Part shown: positions 42,358-51,374 of the stretch, in pieces
Layout of the letters: every line of letters starts with the position of its first letter
How positions within the stretch are numbered: the stretch's first letter is position 1
Assembly: GCA_044433415.1 (NCBI GenBank)
Contig: JAWXTP010000004.1
Coordinates: 1-59,514, forward strand
DNA: 59,514 nucleotides
From: JAWXTP01 sp044433415
GTDB taxonomy: Bacteria > Bacteroidota > Bacteroidia > Bacteroidales > Rikenellaceae
Reading direction: 5' to 3'
Made by a program: the position numbers and the translations under genes
The notes under the pieces: model-generated
The model's input: only the letters and a program-made list of their open reading frames with translations
Told to the model about the DNA's origin: nothing
Database searches by the model: none

Positions 42358-42365
42358 TATTTTTG
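42358..42365 (+). promoter_or_regulatory. -7 element upstream of tetR-family gene
   Basis: TATTTTTG fits the consensus and lies 40 bases before the TetR-family start. The surrounding 42150-42404 gap is AT-rich with GTTAAC/GTTAATAA-like repeats near 42240-42320. Confidence 0.4.
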
Positions 42366-42404
42366 TTTTCAAGATTTATTGTATAATATATTTATTATAA
42401 GAAA

Positions 42405-43013
42405 ATGGCAAAAAGAGATATATATTTAGAAAAGATACACGCTTTATTTATAGAGTATGGGGTGGGTGATTTAACTATGGATAATACAGCAAAAAAAGTA
42501 GGTATCACTAAAATGACTTTATATAATAACTTTAAAGATAAAGATACGCTTATAAATGAAATTCTTATTTACAGAAGTAAGAATCATACTAAATATATGA
42601 TGCAATGTTTAAAGGATAAAAAGAATGCGATAGAAATGTTAATAAGTGTGTTAGAATTTCAAAAAAATAACCCTTTACCAAGTTCTCAAATTTTTTATCA
42701 ATCTTTAAGAGAAAACTACCCTCGTCAGTTTTATTACTTACAAGATATATCGCGTAAGAATATGGAGAAGTTTATAAAAGATAATATGGCTCAAGGTATA
42801 GAAGAAGGTATTTATAGAAATAACTTTGACCCTGAGCAGATAATATCATATATAATAGCAACAATGAATAGCACCCTAAATCAATGGGTTGTAAAAAATA
42901 AAAATATTAATTTAAATCTTACTCACGAACAGTTTATTAACTATCATATTAGAGGAATAGCTAACGAGAAAGGGGTTAAAATTTTAGAGGAGTATCAAAA
43001 TGATAAGTTATAA
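42405..43013 (+). CDS. TetR/AcrR-family regulator
   Basis: 202 residues. The N-terminal helix-turn-helix reads GVGDLTMDNTAKKVGITKMTLYNNFKDKDTLINEIL (about 16-50), the canonical TetR pattern. The C-terminal ligand domain is all-helical and of unknown specificity. Its last 14 bases overlap the start of the M16 peptidase gene, so it may be co-translated with and regulate that gene. No operator is evident upstream. Confidence 0.9.
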   Translation: MAKRDIYLEKIHALFIEYGVGDLTMDNTAKKVGITKMTLYNNFKDKDTLINEILIYRSKNHTKYMMQCLKDKKNAIEMLISVLEFQKNNPLPSSQIFYQSLRENYPRQFYYLQDISRKNMEKFIKDNMAQGIEEGIYRNNFDPEQIISYIIATMNSTLNQWVVKNKNINLNLTHEQFINYHIRGIANEKGVKILEEYQNDKL

Positions 43014-44238
43014 AAAGAAGGTATTAAAAAATGGTTTAACGTGTTTTGCGCATAGAGATGAATCTACGGCTTTAGCGGCATTGAATGTGATTTATAAAGT
43101 AGGTGCAAAAAATGAAAATCCAGAGAAAACAGGTTTTGCACATCTTTTTGAACATTTAATGTTTGGAGGTAGTAAAAATGTTCCAGAATTTGATATTCCT
43201 ATACAATTAGCAGCAGGCGAAAATAACGCCTTTACAAATAATGACTATACAGATTATTATATAGTAGTGCCTGTTAATAATCTAGAAACTGCCCTTTGGG
43301 TAGAATCTGATAGAATGAATAATCTAAATATCAACAATGATACTTTGGAGCTACAGAAAAAAGTAGTTATTGAAGAATTTAATCAACGTTATTTAAATAA
43401 ACCTTATGGGGATATTTGGATGCTACTGCGTTCAATGGCTTACACTAAGCACCCATATATGTGGTCAACTATAGGGAAGACTCCTAAACATATACAGGAT
43501 GCTACACTGGAGGATGTACAAAGTTTTTACAATAATTTTTATATCCCATCAAATGCTATAATATCTATAGCTTCACCACTTCCTGAGGAGGAGATTTTTG
43601 AGTTGATAGAAAAATGGTTTGGGGATATAGAAAAAACAAGTTCTCACGTTAGTACTTATAAACAAGAACCTAAACAAATAGAAGCACGTCGCTTAGAGGT
43701 AGAACGTGATGTTCCTGCTTCATTAGTTTATATTGTGTATCACATGGATAAACGATTGAGTGATGAATTTCATGTTTGTGATTTAATTTCGGATATTCTT
43801 TCTAGCGGTTCATCTTCAAGAATGCACCAGAATCTAGTTAAGAAAGAAGAATTGTTTAGTTCTATAAATGCTTTTATCTCTGGAGATGTTGATGAAGGGT
43901 TGTTTGTTGTTACAGGTCAGGTGGCTGAAGGAGTAGATTTGAAAGTTGCCGAGGAGAGTTTGTTAAAGGAATTAGAGGTACTAAAAAATGAGAAAATTGA
44001 TTCTTATGAACTTCAAAAAGTGAAAAATAAATTTGAAGTTAATACTATTTTTGGTGAAATTAACATTATGAATAAAGCTATGAATCTTTGCTTTTATGAG
44101 ATGCTAGGAGATATAGATTTAATAAATAATGAGATTGATAATTATAAAAAAATTAGTGAAGAGGATATTGTTAATACAGCAAAGAAAATATTTACTAAAG
44201 AGAATAGTTCTACGCTGATTTATAAAAAAGTTGAGTAA
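43000..44238 (+). CDS. M16-family zinc peptidase
   Basis: 412 residues, a single pitrilysin-type half of the length seen in two-domain processing-peptidase-like members. The inverted zinc motif HLFEH (residues 48-52) is in TGFAHLFEHLMFGG, and the third ligand glutamate lies in LQKKVVIEEFNQRY. The R/Y region needed in the second domain is present near 280-320. No signal peptide is visible, so it is probably cytoplasmic. It overlaps the TetR-family gene by 14 bases. The substrate is unknown. Confidence 0.9.
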   Translation: MISYKKKVLKNGLTCFAHRDESTALAALNVIYKVGAKNENPEKTGFAHLFEHLMFGGSKNVPEFDIPIQLAAGENNAFTNNDYTDYYIVVPVNNLETALWVESDRMNNLNINNDTLELQKKVVIEEFNQRYLNKPYGDIWMLLRSMAYTKHPYMWSTIGKTPKHIQDATLEDVQSFYNNFYIPSNAIISIASPLPEEEIFELIEKWFGDIEKTSSHVSTYKQEPKQIEARRLEVERDVPASLVYIVYHMDKRLSDEFHVCDLISDILSSGSSSRMHQNLVKKEELFSSINAFISGDVDEGLFVVTGQVAEGVDLKVAEESLLKELEVLKNEKIDSYELQKVKNKFEVNTIFGEINIMNKAMNLCFYEMLGDIDLINNEIDNYKKISEEDIVNTAKKIFTKENSSTLIYKKVE

Positions 44239-44247
44239 ATATAATAT

Positions 44248-44287
44248 AAAAAAGCTGAAAAATCATACATGATTTTTCAGCTTTTTT
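44248..44287. terminator. Bidirectional terminator, M16 and TPR genes
   Basis: AAAAAAGCTGAAAAATCAT pairs with ATGATTTTTCAGCTTTTTT. It separates two convergent genes. Confidence 0.88.
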
Positions 44288-44304
44288 ATATAGTTCTTTA
44301 ACGC

Positions 44305-46272
44305 TTACTTCTTAAATCTTTCTAGTAATTGGTAAGCTCCCTCTATACCAAGTTCACCAGCTTTAGAGATATCTAAATAACCTTTCTGGGTATCTTTTAC
44401 GTGAAGCTGAATCATACCTCTATTAAAGTAAAGCTCCCCTATATTAGGGTTTAAACTTATAGCATGAGTGTATATTTCTATAGCCTCAGCTTGTTCTCCC
44501 TCTAGGCTTAAAAGGTTACCTAAATTATAGAAAAACTGTGAAATATTAGGATTTATACGAATTGCAAGTTGCATATCTTGTATACATTCAGCATAGCTAT
44601 ATTCTTGTCTTACAGCTTTTAGTACCTTGTCAGGTTGAGCATCTATAACCATCTTGTCAGATTTACTGCTTAACTTAGAAATAAAGTCTATCATTTCAGC
44701 GCGTGCTACAGCACGATTAACATATAAGAAAGCATTATCAGGATTTAACTTAATAGCTTTCGTGTAATTTTCTATAGCTTTACTATATTGTTGTAATGAC
44801 GATTGCACGAGTGCTAAATTAAAATAATCCTCCCAGGTGACTTTCTTAGAATTTACGTCTTCTGTATATTCAGATAATAGAGAGTTTAACTTATCTTCAC
44901 TGACATCTGTTTTTATAGTAAATTCAACATCTTTAATTTTTTTATTATCCTTAAACTCATTGATATAATCATTGTTGTAATATATGTTTTTCTTGATTTC
45001 AAAGTTATTAGCATAGGTGATTTTAAACATAGGTAACACTTTTACATCCACATCATTACGTTTAATATTTTCAAAATCTTTATTACCAAAGTCTACATCA
45101 AAAGAAATTAACTTATTAAAAAACTGAGAAGTGTCAGCATATATAGAAAGAGAACTATCTTGAAGGTTTGATTTATACTTATTAATCTTATCCTCAGCTA
45201 TCATCTTATCTTTCTTAGAGCCTTCCATATCACCAAGATAATATCTTGCTGCTGAACGGTTAAGGTAAGCATTTGCAAAGTCTGGATATATTTCTATAGC
45301 TTTAGAAAAATCATACTCAGCAGATTTTAACTCTCCAAGTTTCATATTTAACCCACCTCTATTATAATATAAAAGTATGTTAGAAGGTGAATATTCTTCA
45401 ACTTTATCATAGTCATTAAGTGCATTTTCATAGTCTCCAATTTGAGAATAAACAAGAGCTCTATTAAAATAAGTTAATGAGTTCATGGTGTCAAGTTTTA
45501 GAACAGAAGAAAAATCTTCCAATGCACCCATAGGATTATTTCTATTTGAATTAACAATAGCACGGTTAAAGTAAGCTGCTACAAGAGTAGAATCTAATTC
45601 TAAAGATTTTGTAAGATCTATATAAGCACTATCAAGTTTGTTAGTTGCTAGGTATAAACCACCACGTCTCATGTAACCACCTGCATCATAACGATTAATA
45701 CGTATGGCATTGTTGTAGTCCACAAAAGCCATAGTTGTATCTTTTTTCATAAGATAACAGCTACCTCTATTAATGTAAGCATCTACTACATAAGGTTTTT
45801 TTCTGATATAGTAATCAAAGTCAATAATAGCATTATCAAATTGTTGATTCATATAATATGCTATACCACGACTATAAAATATACCTTCCTTATCTGGGCG
45901 TATATCTATAGCCGAGTCAAAGTCACGTATAGAATTATCAAAATCACCTAAGAATGAACGCGAAATAGCTCTATAGTGATAAGCATCTGTATATACACTA
46001 TTGATATTTATAGCTGTTGTAAAGTCGCTTTCTGCACCAACATAATCACCTAGGTTATATTTAGCAATACCTCGTAAAAAGTAACCTTCATAAGAATCAT
46101 TATCAACCCTTATAAGTGTACTAAGCATTTCTATAGCTTCGTTATATTTTCCATCTATGATTAAACCTTGTCCTACATAAAAAAAGTAACGCTCATTAAA
46201 TTGTGCATGCACTTTCTGTGTTGCAGAAATGGTAAATATTAGAATAATTATAAATCTTAATAATTTTGACAT
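44305..46272 (-). CDS. TPR-repeat protein, periplasmic
   Basis: Start chosen at 46272 (MSKLLRFIIILIFTISATQKVHAQ, a good Sec signal) rather than the in-frame ATG at 46344; 655 residues. The chain holds about ten 34-residue TPR units in the first half, each with the A-Y-x-N-R-G/A pattern (for example DAYHYRAISRSFLGDFDNSIRDFDSAI). A non-repeat segment of about 140 residues and a second TPR group near the end follow. It is a scaffold for protein interactions, probably in the periplasm. It is the last gene downstream of aroE on the same strand. Confidence 0.88.
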   Translation of the reverse strand: MSKLLRFIIILIFTISATQKVHAQFNERYFFYVGQGLIIDGKYNEAIEMLSTLIRVDNDSYEGYFLRGIAKYNLGDYVGAESDFTTAININSVYTDAYHYRAISRSFLGDFDNSIRDFDSAIDIRPDKEGIFYSRGIAYYMNQQFDNAIIDFDYYIRKKPYVVDAYINRGSCYLMKKDTTMAFVDYNNAIRINRYDAGGYMRRGGLYLATNKLDSAYIDLTKSLELDSTLVAAYFNRAIVNSNRNNPMGALEDFSSVLKLDTMNSLTYFNRALVYSQIGDYENALNDYDKVEEYSPSNILLYYNRGGLNMKLGELKSAEYDFSKAIEIYPDFANAYLNRSAARYYLGDMEGSKKDKMIAEDKINKYKSNLQDSSLSIYADTSQFFNKLISFDVDFGNKDFENIKRNDVDVKVLPMFKITYANNFEIKKNIYYNNDYINEFKDNKKIKDVEFTIKTDVSEDKLNSLLSEYTEDVNSKKVTWEDYFNLALVQSSLQQYSKAIENYTKAIKLNPDNAFLYVNRAVARAEMIDFISKLSSKSDKMVIDAQPDKVLKAVRQEYSYAECIQDMQLAIRINPNISQFFYNLGNLLSLEGEQAEAIEIYTHAISLNPNIGELYFNRGMIQLHVKDTQKGYLDISKAGELGIEGAYQLLERFKK

Positions 46273-46300
46273 AATAATGTTTCTTTTATTTAAATATTTA

Positions 46301-46346
46301 GGGAAAGTACTATAGGAAAGTACTATGGGAAAATACTTTCCCATAG
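46301..46346. repeat. Short repeat and hairpin after aroE
   Basis: GGAAAGTACTAT occurs twice as a direct repeat, and CTATGGGAAA pairs with TTTCCCATAG (46323-46346). The hairpin follows the aroE stop on the minus strand by 9 bases and lies before the TPR gene. Confidence 0.6.
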
Positions 46347-46354
46347 TTATAAAT

Positions 46355-47083
46355 TTATTCTCCGTAAATTTTCCATCCAGCCTCAGCTTGTGAAATAAGC
46401 ATTTTGTAACCGCTCATTACTTTAGCGCCTTTGTATCTTGCTGAACGAATAAATTTTGTATCACTAGGGTTGTAAACCAAATCATAAACAAAAGAATCAC
46501 CATCTATAGCATCATAAGGAATATCTATAGCGTTATCCATATTAGGGAAAGTTCCTAGAGGAGTTGTGTTAATCAGTAGCTTACGTGTTTTTAATAGGTC
46601 TTTAGTAACTTCATCATAAGAAAGAGTATTTTCTCCTTTTCGACGTGAAACTAAATTAAAATTAACACCCAATTTTTTTAGGACATAACATATAGCTTTT
46701 GAAGCTCCTCCTGTACCGAAAACTAGAGCCTCAGGTCTATTATCACCTATTAGTTGAAGTAGAGATTCCTCAAAACCAATAATATCTGTGTTATAACCAA
46801 TAAGTTTATCTCCCTCACGTTTAATACAGTTTACGGCTTTAATCTCCGCTGCTGTAGCATCAATTTCTGTAAGGTAAGGCATAACTAGCTCCTTATAAGG
46901 TATAGTAACATTTAACCCTACAACGTCTTTATCTGCAAGGATATCTGTTATTTTTTCTATACTATCTATTTCATATTGTTTATAACAATAATTTGTTATC
47001 CCTTCACCCTCAAACTTTTTTGTAAAATACTTTTGAGAGAAAGAATGTTTTAAGGGATAACCAATAATTCCTAGTTTCTTCAT
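46355..47083 (-). CDS. aroE: Shikimate dehydrogenase
   Basis: 242 residues, compact but complete. It reduces 3-dehydroshikimate to shikimate with NADPH. IIGYPLKHSFSQKYF, NVTIPYKELVMPYL (catalytic Lys), GYNTDIIGFE and VFGTGGASKAICY (nucleotide loop) are the classic motifs. The start codon overlaps the stop of the upstream DedA/VTT gene by one base. Confidence 0.94.
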   Translation of the reverse strand: MKKLGIIGYPLKHSFSQKYFTKKFEGEGITNYCYKQYEIDSIEKITDILADKDVVGLNVTIPYKELVMPYLTEIDATAAEIKAVNCIKREGDKLIGYNTDIIGFEESLLQLIGDNRPEALVFGTGGASKAICYVLKKLGVNFNLVSRRKGENTLSYDEVTKDLLKTRKLLINTTPLGTFPNMDNAIDIPYDAIDGDSFVYDLVYNPSDTKFIRSARYKGAKVMSGYKMLISQAEAGWKIYGE

Positions 47084-47694
47084 TAGAATACGTATTTTAT
47101 TGCAACAAAGCCACCTATTAATAATATGGTGAAGGCAAGTGCTAAAATATTAAAATATTTATCTATAAAATTCTTAATAGTAGGACCGAATTTCCAAATC
47201 ATTAATCCTATTAAGAAAAAACGTGCACCACGGCTTATTATTGCTGCAATAATAAAAATTATAAAATTAATATCAAATGCGCCTGACGAAATAGTTATAA
47301 CTTTAAAAGGTATAGGTGTAAATCCTGCTGTAAATACAACCCAGAAATCATATTCTTTATATAAGCTACCAACATTCTCATAAACCTCATGAGTAAATCC
47401 AGGGATATTGTTAAAGAACCAATTTGCAAAGGCTGTATATTCACCGCCTGCAAGCCATGCAAATTGACCTATTGAATAACCTGCAATTGCTCCTATAACA
47501 CTACCTATGGTAGCTATAAGTGCATATCTAAATGAACGTGTAGGTATACTTATACATAATGCAATAAGTAAAACGTCTGGCGGTATAGGGAAAAAACTTG
47601 ATTCACAAAAAGCAAGTATAAATAATGCTACAGCTCCCCATTTTGTTTCAGCCCAATGTAGTACCCAGTCATAAAGTCTTCTAAAAAGTTTCAT
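47083..47694 (-). CDS. DedA/VTT-domain membrane protein (YqaA-like)
   Basis: 203 residues with about four to five hydrophobic segments. The sequences FCESSFFPIPPDVLLIALCISIPT and GSVIGAIAGYSIGQFAW match the VTT/SNARE-associated domain, with the F-P-P/D motif typical of YqaA members. It is probably an inner-membrane protein of lipid or ion transport; the exact role is unknown. It overlaps aroE by one base and lies 134 bases downstream of rseP. Confidence 0.9.
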   Translation of the reverse strand: MKLFRRLYDWVLHWAETKWGAVALFILAFCESSFFPIPPDVLLIALCISIPTRSFRYALIATIGSVIGAIAGYSIGQFAWLAGGEYTAFANWFFNNIPGFTHEVYENVGSLYKEYDFWVVFTAGFTPIPFKVITISSGAFDINFIIFIIAAIISRGARFFLIGLMIWKFGPTIKNFIDKYFNILALAFTILLIGGFVAIKYVF

Positions 47695-47828
47695 AAGTTT
47701 GTATTTTTTATTATTAAGGTCTTATGTAAACGCCATGAAAAATATAATAACATCCTATTAGTAAAAATGTTATGATATTTTTAAGGCTTTTTTCATAATG
47801 GTTTTCTTTTTATTATTTTAAGTTGTTA

Positions 47829-49157
47829 TTATTTAAACATACGTAATATATCATTTCCTAATGCTAGTACCATAATTGCTAGTAAAATAAACATACCTAT
47901 AGTTTGCATTACCTCCATGAATTTATCGCTAGGTTTACGTCTAGTAATTATCTCATAAAGTAAAAATAACACATGACCACCATCTAGTGCAGGTATAGGC
48001 ATGATATTTAAAACGGCTAACATAACAGAGAAAATAGCTGTTATACTCCAGAATCTAGCCCAGTCCCATGCAGCAGGGAAGAAGTTACCCATAGAGAATA
48101 CACTACCTACTTGTTTGTAAGCCTCTGTTTCAGGGGTAAAGATTATTTTTAGTTGTTTAAAGTAATCTTTTATAGCAGCTATAGCAAGTTTAGCACCCTG
48201 AGGAATAGCTTCTAAGAAAGTATATTTCTTTACAGTGATAGGATAATATTTTGTATCAAAGCCTCCATAAAGAACTCCTATCTTTCCATCTTCTGGAATA
48301 ATAGTAGCTGTTTTAGTTAACTTTACACCCGAAGAATCTCTTATGTATTCTACTTTAAATCCATTAGTATTATTAGCAATAGCACTTGAAATTTGGTCAG
48401 CGAAAAGTACAGGTTGAGAGTTTACAGAAATAATAGAGTCTTTATTTTGTAAACCAGCTTTATGTGCAGGCATGCCTGTAACTACAGAGTCTGTACGTGT
48501 GTAAATACGAGGAGAAATAAATGATTCCTTAGAATTTAGCATTGTTGATTTATATTCAAAATCAAAGGCTAACTCTTGTTGTTTACCATCACGTTCAATA
48601 GTTGCGTAACTTACATCTTCAAAGATAAATGCCATAGGAATTTCTGACATATCTTCATAAACTTTTCCGTTGATGTTAATGATTTTATCACCATTTTTAA
48701 AACCCATTTCTTGAGCTAAGGTGCTATACTGATAACCATATTTAACATCGTCATTTTTGATATATGATTTACCATAAGAGTAGCTCATACCTATGTAAAT
48801 AGCTAGTGCAGTAATGATATTCATTAAGACACCACCTATCATAATCAGTAAACGTTGCCAAGCAGGTTTACTTCTAAATTCCCATGGTTCAGGATCTTTT
48901 TTCATTTGTTCCTTATCCATAGATTCATCTATCATACCCGATATTTTAACATATCCACCGAAAGGAATCCAACCAATACCATATTCAGTTTCACCTATTT
49001 GCTTTTTGAATAGTGAAAATTTTGGGTTAAAGAATAAGTAAAATTTCTCTACTCTACATTTGAAAAGTTTCGCAAAGAAAAAGTGTCCAAATTCATGTAA
49101 AACAACTAGAAGAGAAAGGCATAAAATAAGCTGTGCAGCTTTAATAAGAGTTTCCAT
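47829..49157 (-). CDS. rseP: Site-2 protease RseP
   Basis: 442 residues. The zinc motif HEFGH is at residues 21-25 in the first membrane segment, and the second ligand region NIMPIPALDGGH lies near 387-398. Two PDZ-like domains (about 130-290) stand between the membrane parts, in the periplasm. It cleaves membrane-bound anti-sigma factors or signal-peptide remnants. It lies 23 bases downstream of dxr on the same strand. Confidence 0.95.
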   Translation of the reverse strand: METLIKAAQLILCLSLLVVLHEFGHFFFAKLFKCRVEKFYLFFNPKFSLFKKQIGETEYGIGWIPFGGYVKISGMIDESMDKEQMKKDPEPWEFRSKPAWQRLLIMIGGVLMNIITALAIYIGMSYSYGKSYIKNDDVKYGYQYSTLAQEMGFKNGDKIININGKVYEDMSEIPMAFIFEDVSYATIERDGKQQELAFDFEYKSTMLNSKESFISPRIYTRTDSVVTGMPAHKAGLQNKDSIISVNSQPVLFADQISSAIANNTNGFKVEYIRDSSGVKLTKTATIIPEDGKIGVLYGGFDTKYYPITVKKYTFLEAIPQGAKLAIAAIKDYFKQLKIIFTPETEAYKQVGSVFSMGNFFPAAWDWARFWSITAIFSVMLAVLNIMPIPALDGGHVLFLLYEIITRRKPSDKFMEVMQTIGMFILLAIMVLALGNDILRMFK

Positions 49158-49180
49158 TTATATTTAATTTTATTATTGTT

Positions 49181-50329
49181 TTAAATTAATGATAATGCAA
49201 TTTCGCGGCTTTGTGCATCAATAATTTTATAATCATCCAGCGAAGGATTTTTAGTAAAGTCAGCAATTTCTATGCTTTTTTCAACTATACGAGAAATATC
49301 TGTAAAACTAATATTCCCTTTTAAGAATTCACTTACCGCGATTTCGTTAGCTCCGTTCATAGTACAAGATGTGCTTCCCCCACGTTCCATAGCTTCGTAA
49401 GCCACTCTTAATAACGGAAACTTTTCTAAATCTGGTGTGTAAAAATCAAAAGAAGTGCCATTGTCAAAACTAAAGCGTTTAGAATTAACCTCTAAACGAA
49501 GAGGGAAAGTTAGAGCATATTGAATAGGTAATTTCATATCTGCAAGTCCCATTTGAGCTTTAATAGCACCATCTCTAAATTGAACCATAGAGTGAATAGC
49601 TGAGCTAGGATGTACTACAACTTCAATTTGTTCAGGTTTTAGGTTAAATAACCACTTTGCCTCTATAACTTCAAAACCCTTATTCATCATAGTTGCTGAA
49701 TCTATAGTTATCTTACTTCCCATAACCCAGTTAGGGTGATTTAAGGCTTCAGCTACAGTGACATTATCTAACTCTTCTTTAGTTTTCAAGCGGAAAGGTC
49801 CTCCAGAAGCAGTAATAATAATTTTTTCTATAGGAGTTACTTCACCTACAATAGATTGAAATATAGCTGAATGCTCAGAATCTACAGGTATCATAGGTGC
49901 ATTATATTCTTCAAGAAGTTTCATAATATGTTCACCTGCAACAACCAAAGTTTCTTTATTTGCAAGAGCTATTTTTTTGCTATGTTTTATGGCGTTTACA
50001 GTAGGAAAAAGACCTGAGTAACCTACCAAAGCTGTAACAACAGTATCTACCTCTGTAGAAGCTACAACTTGCTCTACAGCATCTGAGCCTGCATAAACTT
50101 TTATAAGGTGGTCTTTTAAACTTTCTTTTACTATAGGGTAAAACTCCTCATTTGCAATAACAACACTGTCGGGTTGAAATTTTATGGCTTGTTCAACCAA
50201 TAATTGCCAATTATTATGTGCAGTTAATGTGTTTACTTCAAATAAATCACTGTATTTCTCTACTATTTCTAGACTTTGCTGTCCTATTGAGCCTGTAGAA
50301 CCTAGAATTGCTAATCTTTGTTTATCCAT
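49181..50329 (-). CDS. dxr: 1-deoxy-D-xylulose 5-phosphate reductoisomerase
   Basis: 382 residues, normal length. It converts DXP to methylerythritol 4-phosphate in isoprenoid synthesis. The N-terminal NADPH loop GSTGSIGQQSLE, the metal/substrate motif PVDSEHSAIFQ, ITASGGPF, HPNWVMGSKITIDSATMMNKGFEVIEAKWLF and VVHPSSAIHSMVQ are present. It is between M23-like and rseP genes (2- and 23-base gaps). Confidence 0.97.
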   Translation of the reverse strand: MDKQRLAILGSTGSIGQQSLEIVEKYSDLFEVNTLTAHNNWQLLVEQAIKFQPDSVVIANEEFYPIVKESLKDHLIKVYAGSDAVEQVVASTEVDTVVTALVGYSGLFPTVNAIKHSKKIALANKETLVVAGEHIMKLLEEYNAPMIPVDSEHSAIFQSIVGEVTPIEKIIITASGGPFRLKTKEELDNVTVAEALNHPNWVMGSKITIDSATMMNKGFEVIEAKWLFNLKPEQIEVVVHPSSAIHSMVQFRDGAIKAQMGLADMKLPIQYALTFPLRLEVNSKRFSFDNGTSFDFYTPDLEKFPLLRVAYEAMERGGSTSCTMNGANEIAVSEFLKGNISFTDISRIVEKSIEIADFTKNPSLDDYKIIDAQSREIALSLI

Positions 50330-50331
50330 AA

Positions 50332-51213
50332 TTAAAAAAGTACATAGTTAAGAGGGTCAACAGGAGTCCCTAAACTCCATAATTCAAATAATAATGTAGG
50401 TCGCATATCAATATTGCCTATATAAGCATCTTCAACACCAACAAAACCTATAACTTCACCGCCATTAACTCTATCCCCCACTTGTTTTATACTAGAAGAT
50501 AGGTTTTTGTATGTAGAAACCATATTACCACTATGTTGAATTTGTAGCATAAACCCAGAAGTTGGTAACCACTCATTTAAAATCACTACCCCATTATTTG
50601 TAGCCATAACTTCCTGAGAGGTATAAGCCGAGATTTCTATCCCAAATTGTTTGTTTGAAGGATTGAAATATTGAGTTATAACTCCTTGTAAAGGTGTGAA
50701 TAAGTTAAATGAATTCATCTGTTTATTTATAGCTTCTTCACGAGCACGATTTTTTGCATCCTCGTCATTTTCTATTTCTTCTCTAAGAGATAGTTCAACA
50801 TCTGAAGTTGGAACATCTTCAATAGAATTATTTCCTAAAGAATCAATAGTGTTAGAGGCTGTAAGTGAAACGGGAGTTTTACCATTCATTATGGCTGTTA
50901 TATTAGATTCGTAGGTTTCCCAGTTTTTTAAAGCCCTTTCCATAGAGTCAAGTTTTACTACACTTTGTAGTAAAACTTCCCTAGACTTATTCCCAGGATA
51001 TCCTGGTATTATATCAAATAAAACTGTATTAGTTATAAGTAGAAATAAAACAGCCACTAAAACTAATAAAATTGTAATAAAACCAAAGAAAATATTTAAA
51101 GGTGATATGAAAATCGACCAAATTTCTTCTTTTAGATTAATATTATATATACTTAATTTCAGTTTCTTATTGAAGTTAAGTATCAGATGCTTAGTTATAT
51201 TAATAAACTTCAT
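50332..51213 (-). CDS. M23/LytM-like protein, probably catalytically inactive
   Basis: 293 residues: an N-terminal cytoplasmic part, one membrane segment (about 42-66), a charged helical region (70-165) and a C-terminal LytM (M23) fold. The zinc motifs are lost. The HxGID position reads QFGIEI, the HLS position reads YKNLSS, and the final HxH position reads LLFELW. It is therefore probably a regulator of cell-wall hydrolases, like EnvC or NlpD, not an enzyme. It is the first gene of the dxr-rseP operon. Confidence 0.82.
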   Translation of the reverse strand: MKFINITKHLILNFNKKLKLSIYNINLKEEIWSIFISPLNIFFGFITILLVLVAVLFLLITNTVLFDIIPGYPGNKSREVLLQSVVKLDSMERALKNWETYESNITAIMNGKTPVSLTASNTIDSLGNNSIEDVPTSDVELSLREEIENDEDAKNRAREEAINKQMNSFNLFTPLQGVITQYFNPSNKQFGIEISAYTSQEVMATNNGVVILNEWLPTSGFMLQIQHSGNMVSTYKNLSSSIKQVGDRVNGGEVIGFVGVEDAYIGNIDMRPTLLFELWSLGTPVDPLNYVLF

Positions 51214-51249
51214 TTGTTTATTTTTATATTTTTTTATATATTTTTACTA

Positions 51250-51257
51250 CAAATATA
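51250..51257 (-). promoter_or_regulatory. -7 element of M23-dxr-rseP operon
   Basis: TATATTTG on the minus strand lies 37 bases before the first gene of the operon and fits TAnnTTTG. Confidence 0.5.
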
Positions 51258-51279
51258 CATTTATTTTATATTAAATAAC

Positions 51280-51321
51280 TATATTTGCTATTGATTTGTA
51301 TTACTTTATGTTATACATTTG
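51280..51321 (+). promoter_or_regulatory. Promoter region of galactose operon
   Basis: Two candidate -7 elements are present, TATATTTG (51280-51287) and TACATTTG (51314-51321). The second has TTG about 20 bases upstream (51291-51293), the expected -33. The nucleotidyltransferase gene starts 53 bases later. Confidence 0.6.
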
Positions 51322-51374
51322 TGCTCTTACACAGAACAAATATAATTAAAAACATATAAAACAGAAAAAATATT

